This document shows positions 1 through 9,421 of a stretch of 62,421 bases of DNA, one piece after another; within the stretch, counting starts at the first letter, position 1, and each line of letters opens with the position of its first letter. Source of the DNA: Clostridiaceae bacterium DTU079. Its GTDB lineage: Bacteria > Bacillota > Clostridia > Acetivibrionales > Acetivibrionaceae. The notes under the pieces are model-generated. The model was not told where the DNA came from, did not search any database, and saw only the letters and a program-made list of their open reading frames with translations. The stretch covers positions 139,573 to 201,993 of the forward strand of contig LFSC01000012.1 of NCBI GenBank assembly GCA_001512505.1, in the 5' to 3' direction. A program made the translations under genes and the position numbers.

Positions 1-19
1 TCGAAAGGTGGAATTATAA

Positions 20-478
20 ATGTCTGACGGATGTAATTTGAGCATTAATTCTCAAGCAGGCGGAAGTTTTAAGTCTTTACTTTCTAAGTATATTGGTGAA
101 ACAGTTACAATATTTACAAAAAGCGGCGGACAGTCCGGTTCCGGTTTTACCGGTGTAATTCTCTCGGTAAACGATTGCTTTGTACGTCTAATTACAAGAA
201 TTGGACCGCCACCGGCATGTTCTCTCGGTAATGCATGTAATAATTTTAGTGCAGGATACGGTTATGATAAAGGAAACCCTGAAGTGGCAGGTTACTCCGG
301 CTGTGGTTACGGTTTCAAAAAGGAAAATAATGCATATCCTTATTCCCCCGTGCAAACTGCCGATAACATAGGACCTTATAATGCAAACAAGTGGAAGGAT
401 TACCCGATATATAACTTAGGTTCCGTAACAGATATACCTATTTCGGAAATCGTATCCTTTGTTCACAACGCTGTATAA
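20..478 (+). CDS. Small Gly/Tyr-rich protein of unknown function
   Basis: A 152-residue protein with a good ribosome site (AAGGTGG about 8 bases before the ATG). The first 65 residues look like a compact beta-rich module (motifs GETVTIF, GFTGVI, DCFVRLITRIG) of the small-barrel kind; the rest is rich in Gly, Tyr and Asn with Cys and Pro scattered through it. No signal peptide or membrane segment is visible. The composition is reminiscent of clostridial spore-coat or surface proteins, but this is only a compositional hint and no function is claimed. It is the only gene at the left edge; a strong hairpin follows at 557-604. Confidence 0.7.
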   Translation: MSDGCNLSINSQAGGSFKSLLSKYIGETVTIFTKSGGQSGSGFTGVILSVNDCFVRLITRIGPPPACSLGNACNNFSAGYGYDKGNPEVAGYSGCGYGFKKENNAYPYSPVQTADNIGPYNANKWKDYPIYNLGSVTDIPISEIVSFVHNAV

Positions 479-507
479 TCAGGAAGAGAAATAATTTGAT
501 GAGAACT

Positions 508-566
508 AATTAGTGAAGTAACATTAGTTAAGTAATAATTAGTGGAGTAACAATTAGTGAAGTAAA
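508..566. repeat. Four tandem copies of a 14-15 bp AT-rich unit
   Basis: Four imperfect head-to-tail copies of a unit like AATTAGTGAAGTAAC lie at 508-522, 523-536, 537-551 and 552-566. The last copy forms the left arm of the following terminator hairpin, so the array may have grown by slippage from the terminator stem. Confidence 0.75.
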
Positions 567-604
567 ATAGGGAAATATCGAAATGTTTCCGTATTTTACT
601 TCAC
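557..604. terminator. Strong bidirectional terminator hairpin
   Basis: A 19-bp stem with a single mismatch (557-575 pairs with 586-604) and a 10-base loop, followed by a T-run on the plus strand. It sits between the convergent small gene at 20-478 and proA, and could end transcription from both. Confidence 0.8.
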
Positions 605-640
605 ATTTTTTCATATAGCTGTATAAACATGATAAACCGA

Positions 641-1936
641 TTACATCGGAAAGTCTTTGCTTAAATTATTGTGTTTGAATGTCTTCTTTCTTTTTGCATA
701 ATCATCTACTATATGACCGTTGCCGATTAGCTTGTATTTATAAATCAGTAATCCGTCGAGACCCACAGGACCCCTGGCGTGAATTTTACTCGTACTTATA
801 CCTACTTCGGCACCAAATCCATATCGGAATCCGTCACTGAACCGCGTAGAACAATTCCAAAATACATTGCCCGAATCTACAAGAGACATAAAGCGAGATG
901 CTTTGTCTTGACTTTTTGTGATAATACTGTCAGTGTGACGGGAACCATAGGTATTTATATGGTCTATCGCTTCATCCAGGTCCTCCACTATCTTTATCGA
1001 AAGCTTATAATCAAGATATTCTGTCTTCCAATCCTGTTCTGTAGCCGGAGCAACAGATATAATCTTCTGCGTCTTTTCACATCCTAACAGTTCCACACCT
1101 TTTTCATCCAAGATACTCTTCAGTTCCGGTAAAACCTTAGGAGCAATATTCTTATGAACCAATAAGGTTTCTGTGGCATTACAAACGGCAACATACTGGG
1201 TCTTAGAATCCACAGCAATGCGAACTGCCATATCGACATCCGCATCCTCATCCACATAGCAGTGGCAAATACCGTCCGCATGGCCCATAACCGGAATTCT
1301 CGAATTGTCCATTATATATCTCACAAACTCATTGGAACCTCTTGGAATTACAAGGTCAATATACTGATCCAGCTTTAGCATTTCATCCACATCGGCTCTG
1401 GTTTCCAAAAGCTTAATCCAGTTAGCAGGAATCCCTGCTTCTTCCGTGGCCTTTGAAATAATATCCGCAAGTATGCGATTGGTTTCCCTTGCCTCCGAAC
1501 CACCCTTTAAAAGAACACCGTTTCCGCTTTTCAGGCACAGAGTAGAAATTTGAACAAGGGCGTCAGGCCGTGATTCAAAAATAACACCGATTACACCTAT
1601 CGGACATGTAACCTTGTACAGTTCCAAGCCTTCATCAAGCTCGGTTGAAAGAAGAGTCTTCCCTACGGGATCCTTCAAACCGATCAAACTGTTTATACCG
1701 TCTACTACATCTGCTATTTTAGCATCGTCAAACTTTAACCTTTTCAGAAGCGGTGCAGCCAAATTCTCCTCCTCGCTTCTTTTTAAATCCATAGCATTTG
1801 CTTTAAGTATCTCATCTTTCCTATCTATCAGTGACCTGGCGATATGAGCCAGAGCTTCATTTTTTAGTTTTGAATCTGCCGCTGCCAGTTTAATGGATGC
1901 ATCCTTAACCTGGCATGCCATTTCCGTAATACTCAT
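641..1936 (-). CDS. proA: Gamma-glutamyl phosphate reductase (proline biosynthesis)
   Basis: A 431-residue NADPH-dependent reductase that turns gamma-glutamyl phosphate into glutamate semialdehyde, the second step of proline synthesis in the cytoplasm. Family landmarks are the segment IGVIFESRPDA, the glycine-rich GGSEA region and the catalytic cysteine in VAVCNATETLLVH; the length is normal. The start at 1936 is chosen because AAGGAGATG lies 6-8 bases upstream; an upstream in-frame ATG (1960) has no such site. The partner kinase gene proB is not in the window, so proA stands alone here. A HAD phosphatase gene lies just upstream on the same strand. Confidence 0.95.
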   Translation of the reverse strand: MSITEMACQVKDASIKLAAADSKLKNEALAHIARSLIDRKDEILKANAMDLKRSEEENLAAPLLKRLKFDDAKIADVVDGINSLIGLKDPVGKTLLSTELDEGLELYKVTCPIGVIGVIFESRPDALVQISTLCLKSGNGVLLKGGSEARETNRILADIISKATEEAGIPANWIKLLETRADVDEMLKLDQYIDLVIPRGSNEFVRYIMDNSRIPVMGHADGICHCYVDEDADVDMAVRIAVDSKTQYVAVCNATETLLVHKNIAPKVLPELKSILDEKGVELLGCEKTQKIISVAPATEQDWKTEYLDYKLSIKIVEDLDEAIDHINTYGSRHTDSIITKSQDKASRFMSLVDSGNVFWNCSTRFSDGFRYGFGAEVGISTSKIHARGPVGLDGLLIYKYKLIGNGHIVDDYAKRKKTFKHNNLSKDFPM

Positions 1937-1979
1937 ATTAACATCTCCTTGCAGGTGCAATTATAATAAATTACCATAA

Positions 1980-2666
1980 TTATACCATATCACAAAACCT
2001 GCTGCAATCAAAACCGCTCTCAAAAAAGTCCGGCAATTCGCTTAAGTCTTTAAGCACAGCCCGGGCATCAAATTCCAAAAACTTATCCCTCTCAGTTGTG
2101 CCGGTTAAAACTGCAGCAAAATCAACATCTGCATTTTGTGCGGTTCTCGCATCTACAACACTGTCACCGATAAAAATAACATTATCCCTTGCTATCCCCA
2201 ATTCTGTTAAAGCCTTTATAACACCTTCGGGATCCGGCTTGTGTGCCGATACATCCTCTCCGCCAATTATAATGTCAAAATAATGTAAAAGTCCGTCCCT
2301 TTTCAATATATCTTCTATCCGGTATCTGAATTTTGTAGAGACAATACCGGTTTTAAGTCCCATCTTCTTTAGCCTGTCAAGGACGCTTCCTACCGTATCG
2401 AACACCCTGGTATTTTTCGTCATTACCACATCCGCTCTTTCCTTAAAATAACTTCGGAAAATATCCGCATTGGAAACGGATGCATCTTTTGTTAATTCCC
2501 TAAAGGCATCGGCAAGAGTAAGTCCAATAGTCCTGCATATGCTTTCCGGTGTAGAAGCGGGATAACCCATCTTTTGAAGAGAATAGCTTATACATTCCAC
2601 AACGGCTTTAGATGAATCGGCCAAGGTATAATCGAAATCAAACAATACTGCTTTGTATTTTTTCAT
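1980..2666 (-). CDS. HAD-family phosphatase (phosphoglycolate phosphatase-like)
   Basis: A 228-residue haloacid dehalogenase-type hydrolase. Motif I is DFDYTLADSS near the N-terminus, motif II is the V-S-T of GIVSTK, and motif III/IV is the K of HKPDPEG followed by GDSVVDARTAQNAD. An alpha-helical cap sits between motifs I and II, as in Gph/PpaX-type enzymes that dephosphorylate small phosphomonoesters; the true substrate cannot be read from sequence. It has a TGAGGTG ribosome site 5 bases before the ATG. It lies 43 bp upstream of proA on the same strand and is probably co-transcribed with it. Confidence 0.85.
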   Translation of the reverse strand: MKKYKAVLFDFDYTLADSSKAVVECISYSLQKMGYPASTPESICRTIGLTLADAFRELTKDASVSNADIFRSYFKERADVVMTKNTRVFDTVGSVLDRLKKMGLKTGIVSTKFRYRIEDILKRDGLLHYFDIIIGGEDVSAHKPDPEGVIKALTELGIARDNVIFIGDSVVDARTAQNADVDFAAVLTGTTERDKFLEFDARAVLKDLSELPDFFESGFDCSRFCDMV

Positions 2667-2823
2667 CTTTCACCTCAACATATTCCAACAAAAACTCAAG
2701 GACACCAAGTCCTTCCCTTTTGTTATGTATCTTTATTTCAATAATACTTATATAAAATTATTTTAATGCTCTCTTTCAAAAAATCAATCCTCAATATTAA
2801 TAATATCTCTTGTAGGCCGAACC

Positions 2824-3411
2824 CTACCTATATCTCTCTGCCCATCGGAAACCGAAAATACTTCCGCAAATGCCGCCAATAAGGTGTGTCAGCTGTGAAA
2901 TATTGTCCCTTACCAGAATACCGTTCATAACCTCCCCACCCAGGTAAATAATAACAACCAGAATAAAGGTCAGAGGTATTTTTCCTTTCTTAAAATTCAC
3001 AAAGGAGCAGAGTAATATCATCATGAAAACAACACCGCTGGCTCCCAAGAGACGAACATTGTCAAAAAGAAGTATATTCAGCAATCCTGTAACCAGGGCA
3101 GTTATCGAAATCATAAAAGCCATATTCCTCGACCCATATTTTTCTTCAAGCATTGGACCCAGCAGCAATATAAGTAAAAAATTGTTTATATAATGTTCCC
3201 AGTTTGCATGCCCCAGCACATGTCCAAAGAGTCTGAAATAAAATAATATACTAAGCGGGCTGCTGCGATACACCGAAAACAGCAATACCGTTGATTGACC
3301 TTTGGTTATAATCTGAAGTATCAATGCTCCCAAGGAAAGAAACGTCATTGTAAGGACAACCGGTGAGTTGTAATGTATGTTCCTGAATATATTTTGTAAA
3401 CTTTTAGGCAT
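2824..3411 (-). CDS. Rhomboid-family intramembrane serine protease
   Basis: A 195-residue protein with about six membrane helices and the rhomboid signature: GHANWEHYINN in helix 2, the catalytic serine in LGASGVVFM (GxSG) in helix 4, and the catalytic histidine in THLIGGICG in helix 6. Rhomboids cut single-pass membrane proteins within the bilayer. The protein is a minimal rhomboid without extra domains. The ribosome site TAGGAGG stands 6 bases before the ATG. The natural substrate is unknown. The 157 bp between it and the HAD gene hold no other gene. Confidence 0.88.
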   Translation of the reverse strand: MPKSLQNIFRNIHYNSPVVLTMTFLSLGALILQIITKGQSTVLLFSVYRSSPLSILFYFRLFGHVLGHANWEHYINNFLLILLLGPMLEEKYGSRNMAFMISITALVTGLLNILLFDNVRLLGASGVVFMMILLCSFVNFKKGKIPLTFILVVIIYLGGEVMNGILVRDNISQLTHLIGGICGSIFGFRWAERYR

Positions 3412-3483
3412 ATAAAACCTCCTAAACCGCGAATTTCAACTAATGAATTTAATAAATTAATATTAAGAAAAACTATTTTTAAA

Positions 3484-4917
3484 TTAATCCCCTATCAATA
3501 TCTGTACAGGTGAAAAACAATTATCCATACTTCCCTCACCCAGCTGACCGAAATCATTTTTCCCCCAAGCCCATATGGTTCCGTCTTCTTTTATTGCTAT
3601 TGTATTTTCCATCCCGGCTTTTATCGATATTACTCCGGTAAGGCCTTCGACCATTACGGGTCTAAGTGACCTTCTGTCCGTTGAACCGTTTCCCAACTGT
3701 CCGCAATCGTTTTTGCCCCATACCCATACTGTCCCGTCTTTCTTTAATGCAACAGTATGGTTATTTCCCGCATCTATCGCTATTATATCCTCCAAGCCCT
3801 CAACCATGTACGGCTCCAAGCGGTATTGGTCCGTACCGTTTCCTATTTCGCCATAGAAATTGCCTCCCCATGTCCAAACCGTGCCGTCATCCTTCAATGC
3901 CACAGAATGCAATCCTCCTGCGGAAACTTGAACTATTCCCGTAAGGCCCTTTGCCTGGGTTGCCTCGTAATATTTATAATCGTAGGTGTTATGGTGATTT
4001 TGTGATCCATCCCCCATCTGTCCCCAGACATTATCACCCCAGGACCAAACGGTACCATCCTCCCGTAATGATATTATATGACCTTTTCCAACATCCACTG
4101 ATTTGATGTTTCCCAGGTTTTCAATTTTCAATGAAATATAATCGGAGTTTTCCGATTTTTTTATCGGAGGCAATGAATGAATCCATACCGAACCGTCGTT
4201 TTTTATAACAAGAGTACGGGCATAACCTGCCGCTATACTTTTTACGTCGGAATGTGTTTTCACCTCGAAAGGAATCTTACAAATTCTTTCTTCAATATCC
4301 GAAGGTATTTTTATATTGTCTATCAATTGCAGGCTGCTATTGTCTCCCCATGCCCACAACGTGCCGTCCTTTTTTAAAGCCAGCGAGTGATTTATTCCCG
4401 TCTCTATAGCCACTATGTCGGAAAGTCCTTCAATTTTAACCGGCTCCTTTGTAGCCAACACATCACCGAGTCCTAACTGGCCGCTGCTGTTGTCCCCTAA
4501 AGCCCATACCGTTCCGTCTTTTTTTAAAATAATCGAATGGGATAGACCGGACTCGAATTCAACAACCTCCGTAAAGTTATTTGCTTGTTCCTTCGGGAAT
4601 TTTTTGATGATTTTAAGAATATATCTTCTTAGCAATGTTAAATCGATGGAATCTATAAAGTTATCGCCGTTCAAATCCGCTGACCATAAATAATCACTAA
4701 CCGGAAGCTCATTTATTTTTCTTAATAAGTATCTTTTCAGCACAGTCACATCAATTGAATTAATTTCGCCGTCACCGTTAACATCACCGATTATATCCGA
4801 GTCGGAACTCGACACCGAATAAGTAGTACCGGTTAGTCCCTGTACATGATTAAATGAAGCAATAACAACAGTAAAAAAACACATAAATGATAACAGGAAA
4901 ATAAGCCTCTTTCTCAT
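3484..4917 (-). CDS. Secreted RCC1-repeat protein with N-terminal dockerin
   Basis: A 477-residue secreted protein. Residues 1-27 form a signal peptide, and about 44-110 a type-I dockerin with two calcium-loop segments (DVNGDGEINSID and DLNGDNFIDSID) each followed by a helix with LKRY or LRRY. The rest is seven RCC1/BLIP-II-type repeats (pattern G-x-x-H-S-x-A-L-K-x-DGTVWAWGDN-x-x-GQLG), enough for one seven-bladed beta-propeller. The dockerin should dock it onto a cellulosomal scaffoldin. The propeller is likely a binding or inhibitory module rather than an enzyme; its ligand is unknown. The start at 4917 is preferred because GGAGG lies 7 bases upstream; a TTG at 4932 overlaps that site. Confidence 0.9.
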   Translation of the reverse strand: MRKRLIFLLSFMCFFTVVIASFNHVQGLTGTTYSVSSSDSDIIGDVNGDGEINSIDVTVLKRYLLRKINELPVSDYLWSADLNGDNFIDSIDLTLLRRYILKIIKKFPKEQANNFTEVVEFESGLSHSIILKKDGTVWALGDNSSGQLGLGDVLATKEPVKIEGLSDIVAIETGINHSLALKKDGTLWAWGDNSSLQLIDNIKIPSDIEERICKIPFEVKTHSDVKSIAAGYARTLVIKNDGSVWIHSLPPIKKSENSDYISLKIENLGNIKSVDVGKGHIISLREDGTVWSWGDNVWGQMGDGSQNHHNTYDYKYYEATQAKGLTGIVQVSAGGLHSVALKDDGTVWTWGGNFYGEIGNGTDQYRLEPYMVEGLEDIIAIDAGNNHTVALKKDGTVWVWGKNDCGQLGNGSTDRRSLRPVMVEGLTGVISIKAGMENTIAIKEDGTIWAWGKNDFGQLGEGSMDNCFSPVQILIGD

Positions 4918-5145
4918 ACATTTCCTCCCCAAAAACTGTATAGATTATATCCGGAGTCAGAAAACAGTTTGCTTTAAAAATTCTATAATCCAGTATAAAT
5001 CAGAAGTCAGCTGTCTTTAGACATAACCTATTTAACTTATTATAAAAAAAATAGAGTATATATTTCATAACTCTATTATTAATTATACTATTAATAATAA
5101 ATATGTAAAATAGTTTTACCAAAGGCGGAGCATTTTTCTCCAAGT

Positions 5146-6201
5146 TTAACCTATATATCTTTTCAGTGCCTCTTTATCGACACAATACTCATAAGCATCT
5201 TCCAACGAAATGCGTTTTTGTTGATATAAATCCGCTATAGCTTTATCCATAAGCTGCATACCGAATTGAGCACCTGTCTGAATCATAGAATTAATGCTTG
5301 TCCCACGGCCTTCTCTGATGAGATTGCTGATAGCAGGAGTAACCACCATTATTTCTAAAGCAGCAACCCTGCCTTTACCCTCAATATCGGGAATCAACCG
5401 CTGGGATATAACTGCTTTTAATGCACTCGATACCTGAACCCGTATTTGCTGCTGTTGATCCGGTGGGAAAACGTCAATAAGCCTGTCCAGCGTCTTTGCC
5501 GCACCTAATGTGTGGAGAGTTGAAAGTACCAGATGTCCCGTTTCTGCTGCTGTGACAGCTATACTGATTGACTCGTTGTCCCTCATCTCTCCAATAAAAA
5601 TAACATCCGGATCCTCTCTTAATGCAGCTCTTAATGCATTGGCATAGGACTTGCTGTCCTCTGATATTTCTCTCTGATTTACAATACACTTGTTATGAGG
5701 GAAAATATATTCTACAGGATCCTCTAAAGTCAAAATATGCCCTTCCTTTGATGCATTTATCTCATTTATAATAGATGCCATTGTGGTGGATTTCCCGCTT
5801 CCCGTCGGTCCGGTAACAAGTATCAGGCCTTCTTTGATTTTGCATATTTCCTTTACGGCCGGAGGTAATTTTAACGACTCAAGAGTCGGTATTTCCGAAG
5901 CAAGCACTCGGAAAACCAATGCAACGGAACCTCTTTGGAAAAAGATATTTACCCTGAATCTTGACAGTCCTTCAACACTCATTGAAAAATCGACTTCTCC
6001 TACCGTCATAAGGCGTTCGAACTTGGCTTTATCCGTACATGCTTTAGCATACTCCATTGTGCATTCTTTGGTAAGAGCTTCTACATCAATAGGACGCATT
6101 CGGCCGTTGATCCTAAAAGACGGTGCCCTTCCGACAGTAAGATGTATATCGGAAGCCTTGTTATTGACTCCTATTCTCAAAATATCAATTAAATCCATCA
6201 T
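5146..6201 (-). CDS. pilT: PilT-type twitching motility ATPase
   Basis: A 351-residue hexameric secretion ATPase of the type IV pilus retraction class. It shows Walker A GPTGSGKSTT, the Asp-box/Walker B region EDPDVIFIGEMRD, and the His-box AAETGHLVLSTLHT. The N-terminal PAS-like part (LRIGVNNKASDIHLTVG) is typical of PilT/PilU. PilT powers pilus depolymerisation. The start at 6201 follows AGGAG by 9 bases; a second ATG at 6198 directly follows. No other pilus gene is nearby, so it is an orphan here and its partners must lie elsewhere. It overlaps no neighbour. Confidence 0.92.
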   Translation of the reverse strand: MMDLIDILRIGVNNKASDIHLTVGRAPSFRINGRMRPIDVEALTKECTMEYAKACTDKAKFERLMTVGEVDFSMSVEGLSRFRVNIFFQRGSVALVFRVLASEIPTLESLKLPPAVKEICKIKEGLILVTGPTGSGKSTTMASIINEINASKEGHILTLEDPVEYIFPHNKCIVNQREISEDSKSYANALRAALREDPDVIFIGEMRDNESISIAVTAAETGHLVLSTLHTLGAAKTLDRLIDVFPPDQQQQIRVQVSSALKAVISQRLIPDIEGKGRVAALEIMVVTPAISNLIREGRGTSINSMIQTGAQFGMQLMDKAIADLYQQKRISLEDAYEYCVDKEALKRYIG

Positions 6202-6461
6202 GATGACTCTCTCCTTACGCAAAAGTATAGAATGATTTCATATTTTTTATCGGCAATAAACAGACGTAAATTACTATTAAATAAAAGGTTTTGAAAATGG
6301 AATTATATAAAAAATGATGTTTGCTCTTTATTTTTGAATTGAAAACTTATTTTTTCTTTTAATTTGCAAGAAAATCGCCATCAAGTATAAGGTTCTTATC
6401 AATTTCCATATTGTTTCTGACTTTACATCAAAATATGATTAAAAAAGTTCAATAGGATCCA

Positions 6462-6481
6462 CAGAACAGGGAACGGTTCTG
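6462..6481 (-). terminator. Probable terminator of the MoxR/DUF58 operon
   Basis: A short hairpin (CAGAAC / GTTCTG arms) just downstream of the last gene of the minus-strand operon, with a minus-strand T-run about 15 bases further on. The rest of the 6202-6488 gap is AT-rich and shows no gene. Confidence 0.45.
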
Positions 6482-6488
6482 CGCTGTT

Positions 6489-7109
6489 TTATTTCTTTAC
6501 CCATTTTCGGTATAGGTAGAATACCGAACCCACAATCAGCGTAATACCCGTTACTGCCATAATAATTAAAATATACTTTGAAGCTATTATATTTGGAGCA
6601 ATGAAACCAAGCAAAATAAGGCTAACACATAATATCAATATCAATCCGAAAAAAGCCGGGTAAATCTTAAGACTATTGATCCGGATTAAATTTACATCGT
6701 CCTCCAAAGCTCCGTCAGATATCATTTGATTTGTTTGGTTCTCAAGCCTTTCAAGCCATCTTGCCGCCATCAAAAGTATTACAATTATCAAAAAGATAAA
6801 AGCAGTGACATAGTCGGGCATAAAGTGGTCAGGTTGGAAATCAAACGCCCTCATAATCAGCTTTGAATGGAACAATAAAGAAGGTGTGCTAATTACCATG
6901 CACACTATATTCACCATAAGCAATATCTTTTTGTAACCTACTGCGATTACAACAAGATTTATTACATTGACTACAATAAGTGCTCTCACAGGACTGTTGA
7001 GCGCATACACAAATTCTTGATAAACCGGTGTATAGTATAAAAGAGTAAAGGACAGAATATAAGCCACCAGAGCAAAGGTAATCTTTAGAATCATAGTCAG
7101 GTTCTTCAC
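6489..7109 (-). CDS. Membrane protein of unknown function, last gene of MoxR/DUF58 operon
   Basis: About 206 residues with six likely hydrophobic helices and a short charged loop in the middle (WLERLENQ to NLIRINSL). I do not recognise the family. The start is set at the GTG at 7109, whose GTGA overlaps the TGA stop of the DUF58 gene, a classic translational coupling; the longer reading frame to 7169 would lie wholly inside the DUF58 coding region. Its position as the last gene of a MoxR-DUF58-transglutaminase operon suggests that it belongs to that membrane-associated complex. Confidence 0.7.
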   Translation of the reverse strand: MKNLTMILKITFALVAYILSFTLLYYTPVYQEFVYALNSPVRALIVVNVINLVVIAVGYKKILLMVNIVCMVISTPSLLFHSKLIMRAFDFQPDHFMPDYVTAFIFLIIVILLMAARWLERLENQTNQMISDGALEDDVNLIRINSLKIYPAFFGLILILCVSLILLGFIAPNIIASKYILIIMAVTGITLIVGSVFYLYRKWVKK

Positions 7110-8431
7110 TTCGCCGCCACCACCTGCTTTAATAATGCTCCCGTAAGGCTTTCCTTTGCCGGATCCCAATCAATCCATATACAATTCTTTTTAATGCTTC
7201 TCGAAATCACTCTGTTCAATGCCTCAAGCACATTGGACGCCAACACCTCATATTGGTTTTCAGCCATTAGTCCATATCCCATTATATTCACAACCATAAT
7301 ACTCGGAAGATATCCTTTTCGCAGCATAGTGTATTTTGACATCATATTTATACCCTTAAGAATCTCATCATAATTATTGGTGCAGAACCTTGTCACAACT
7401 ATAAACAAAGGTCTTAAGCCGACAAAAAACTCCCTGCAGGAATATACGCTTTGTTCGAGATTCTTTATACGAACCTGCGGCTTCAAAACAGGAAGACCGC
7501 CGTACTTGATTTTCATAAGCTCCCTAAGTATCTTATATTGCTGCTGTCTTCCCGATCCCTGATTTATAAAAACATTGCTGCCACCATAGGTATGGAAGGC
7601 TACGCTGCAGTTTTGCCCAAGATAAAATTCACTTAAGCTATATACGGCTTCAATCGAATACTCTTTCACATTTTTCAAATTAGAACCGAAAGCCATTATC
7701 CTCGATGTATCAAGGAAAATCCATACGGTTTTTTTGCCTTCCTTCTCAAACTCGTTTACCAAGGGCCATACATTTCCCCTCAGCAGGTTTCTGGAAGTTG
7801 CCTTCCAATTTATCGATTTAAACGGATCACCCGGATAATATTGCCGAATCTCTTTAAACTCCTGCGTTGTCATTCCCATGGTAGCCAATGCCCCTTCCGG
7901 TAACGGTACCCTGCTAGCAGCGGACATTCCTCTCACCTTTTTAAGCTGTAAAAGTCTTGGGGTAACCTCAACAGACAAATCATTTTCACATATTCCGTCT
8001 ATAGAATAGTTGCACACAATATGCCGGGATTTCCATAATGTTGCCTTGAAAAAATAGTTGCCCGATGTGGTACATTTTACAGTGTAGCTTAAAGTATGTT
8101 CCACAGGCTCAAAGCCCTTCCACAACACGCAATAATTGCTGCCTCTCACCAGTTCAAAATGAGCCGGAACCGCATCGCATATTTCTACAGGGCCTACTCC
8201 GGAATTTACCCTAACCTTCAGATTTATCTCAAGCTCCTCGTCAACAGCAACCCTGTTTTTCGATATTGCCTTTTTTACAATTACATCATCGGAAGCCTTC
8301 AGATAATATCCAAAAGCCAGTAAACATAAAGGTATGACAGATACAATTATCATTATATTGTTGGCTAAAAGAAAGCCTCCGCAAAGCATCAACAAAAATA
8401 GAGTGCTTATTTCGGAGATATATTTCGGCAT
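7106..8431 (-). CDS. DUF58 (von Willebrand-like) protein
   Basis: A 441-residue protein with two N-terminal hydrophobic segments, a beta-rich stretch at about 50-170, and the DUF58 signature at about 200-215 (YYPGDPFKSINWKATSR), followed by a von Willebrand A-like fold (WIFLDTSRIM). DUF58 proteins are regularly encoded next to MoxR ATPases and are thought to be their membrane-anchored partners in chaperone-like assembly or cell-envelope processes. It has AGGAGG upstream, and its ATG follows the TAA stop of the moxR gene directly (TAAATG), so the two are tightly coupled. Confidence 0.9.
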   Translation of the reverse strand: MPKYISEISTLFLLMLCGGFLLANNIMIIVSVIPLCLLAFGYYLKASDDVIVKKAISKNRVAVDEELEINLKVRVNSGVGPVEICDAVPAHFELVRGSNYCVLWKGFEPVEHTLSYTVKCTTSGNYFFKATLWKSRHIVCNYSIDGICENDLSVEVTPRLLQLKKVRGMSAASRVPLPEGALATMGMTTQEFKEIRQYYPGDPFKSINWKATSRNLLRGNVWPLVNEFEKEGKKTVWIFLDTSRIMAFGSNLKNVKEYSIEAVYSLSEFYLGQNCSVAFHTYGGSNVFINQGSGRQQQYKILRELMKIKYGGLPVLKPQVRIKNLEQSVYSCREFFVGLRPLFIVVTRFCTNNYDEILKGINMMSKYTMLRKGYLPSIMVVNIMGYGLMAENQYEVLASNVLEALNRVISRSIKKNCIWIDWDPAKESLTGALLKQVVAAK

Positions 8432-9421
8432 TTATATAAGTCCTCCTACATTTTCTCTGGTGTAGCTTTTGGGAACATCTATTTTGCTTACGATACTTCT
8501 TATCACCGCTTCCGGAACCCTGCCTTCCATTATGTGTTCAATATGAAGTATCACACGGTGGGCCAGAGCATCAACAGCCAAAAACTTGACATCATCAGGT
8601 ATTACATAGTCCCTGCCGCAAATAAGAGCATGAGCCCTTGAAAGCTTTAATAAAGCCAGTGCTCCCCTTGGACTGGCTCCCAACCTTACATTTTCATTGG
8701 TTCTTGTGTTGCGCACAATTTCCGTGATATACATTAAAATGTTTTCATCCACAAACACCTTTTCCACTTCCGCTTGAAGGGCTAAAACCTGATTCATATC
8801 TACCACATGACGAACATCATTGGTGGGATCGTCTTTTCCCCACTCAAGTCTCCTTTTTAATACCTCGCACTCCTTCTGAGCACTGTTTAAATACCCCAAG
8901 GATAGCTTCATAATAAACCTGTCCATCTGCGCCTCCGGAAGTGGATAAGTTCCTTCCATTTCTATTGGGTTCTGCGTAGCCATAACAATAAAGGGCGGTT
9001 TTAAAATATAGGTAATACCCTCAATAGATACCTGTCTTTCCTCCATAGCCTCCAATAATGCAGACTGGGTCTTGGGCATAGCCCTGTTGATTTCATCCGC
9101 CAATAAAAAATTAGTAAATATAGGCCCTTTTTCCAATTCAAAAGAGGATGTATTGCTTCTCCATATTTTTGTACCTATAATATCCGAAGGCATAAGATCG
9201 GGAGTAAACTGAATTCTATTCCACTCACAGCCTGTAACTCTCGCAAATACCTTTACAAGCAATGTCTTTCCAAGACCGGGGTTATCTTCAAAAAGTATAT
9301 GTCCTCCGGCCAAAAATCCGCATAATATTTTTCTAAGAATTGTATCATCATCGGTAACGAATACCTTTCCTATTTCACTAATGATATTTCGGCATTGTGC
9401 TTGAATTTGCTCTATATCCAT
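8432..9421 (-). CDS. MoxR-family AAA+ ATPase
   Basis: A 329-residue AAA ATPase: Walker A in EDNPGLGKT, Walker B LLADEINRA, sensor region MATQNPIEMEGTYPLPEAQMDRF, and the C-terminal lid with GASPRGALAL and DYVIPDDVK. These are hallmark MoxR features. MoxR proteins act as chaperones that mature or activate von Willebrand-domain partners, here the neighbouring DUF58 protein. The start at 9421 follows GGAGGGG by about 8 bases; the coding region begins inside the end of the upstream membrane-protein gene (44-bp overlap), so the two are translationally linked. Confidence 0.93.
   Translation of the reverse strand: MDIEQIQAQCRNIISEIGKVFVTDDDTILRKILCGFLAGGHILFEDNPGLGKTLLVKVFARVTGCEWNRIQFTPDLMPSDIIGTKIWRSNTSSFELEKGPIFTNFLLADEINRAMPKTQSALLEAMEERQVSIEGITYILKPPFIVMATQNPIEMEGTYPLPEAQMDRFIMKLSLGYLNSAQKECEVLKRRLEWGKDDPTNDVRHVVDMNQVLALQAEVEKVFVDENILMYITEIVRNTRTNENVRLGASPRGALALLKLSRAHALICGRDYVIPDDVKFLAVDALAHRVILHIEHIMEGRVPEAVIRSIVSKIDVPKSYTRENVGGLI

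Noticed and set aside
508..566. CRISPR array
   Set aside because: Units are contiguous, 14-15 bp, with no spacers and no cas genes.
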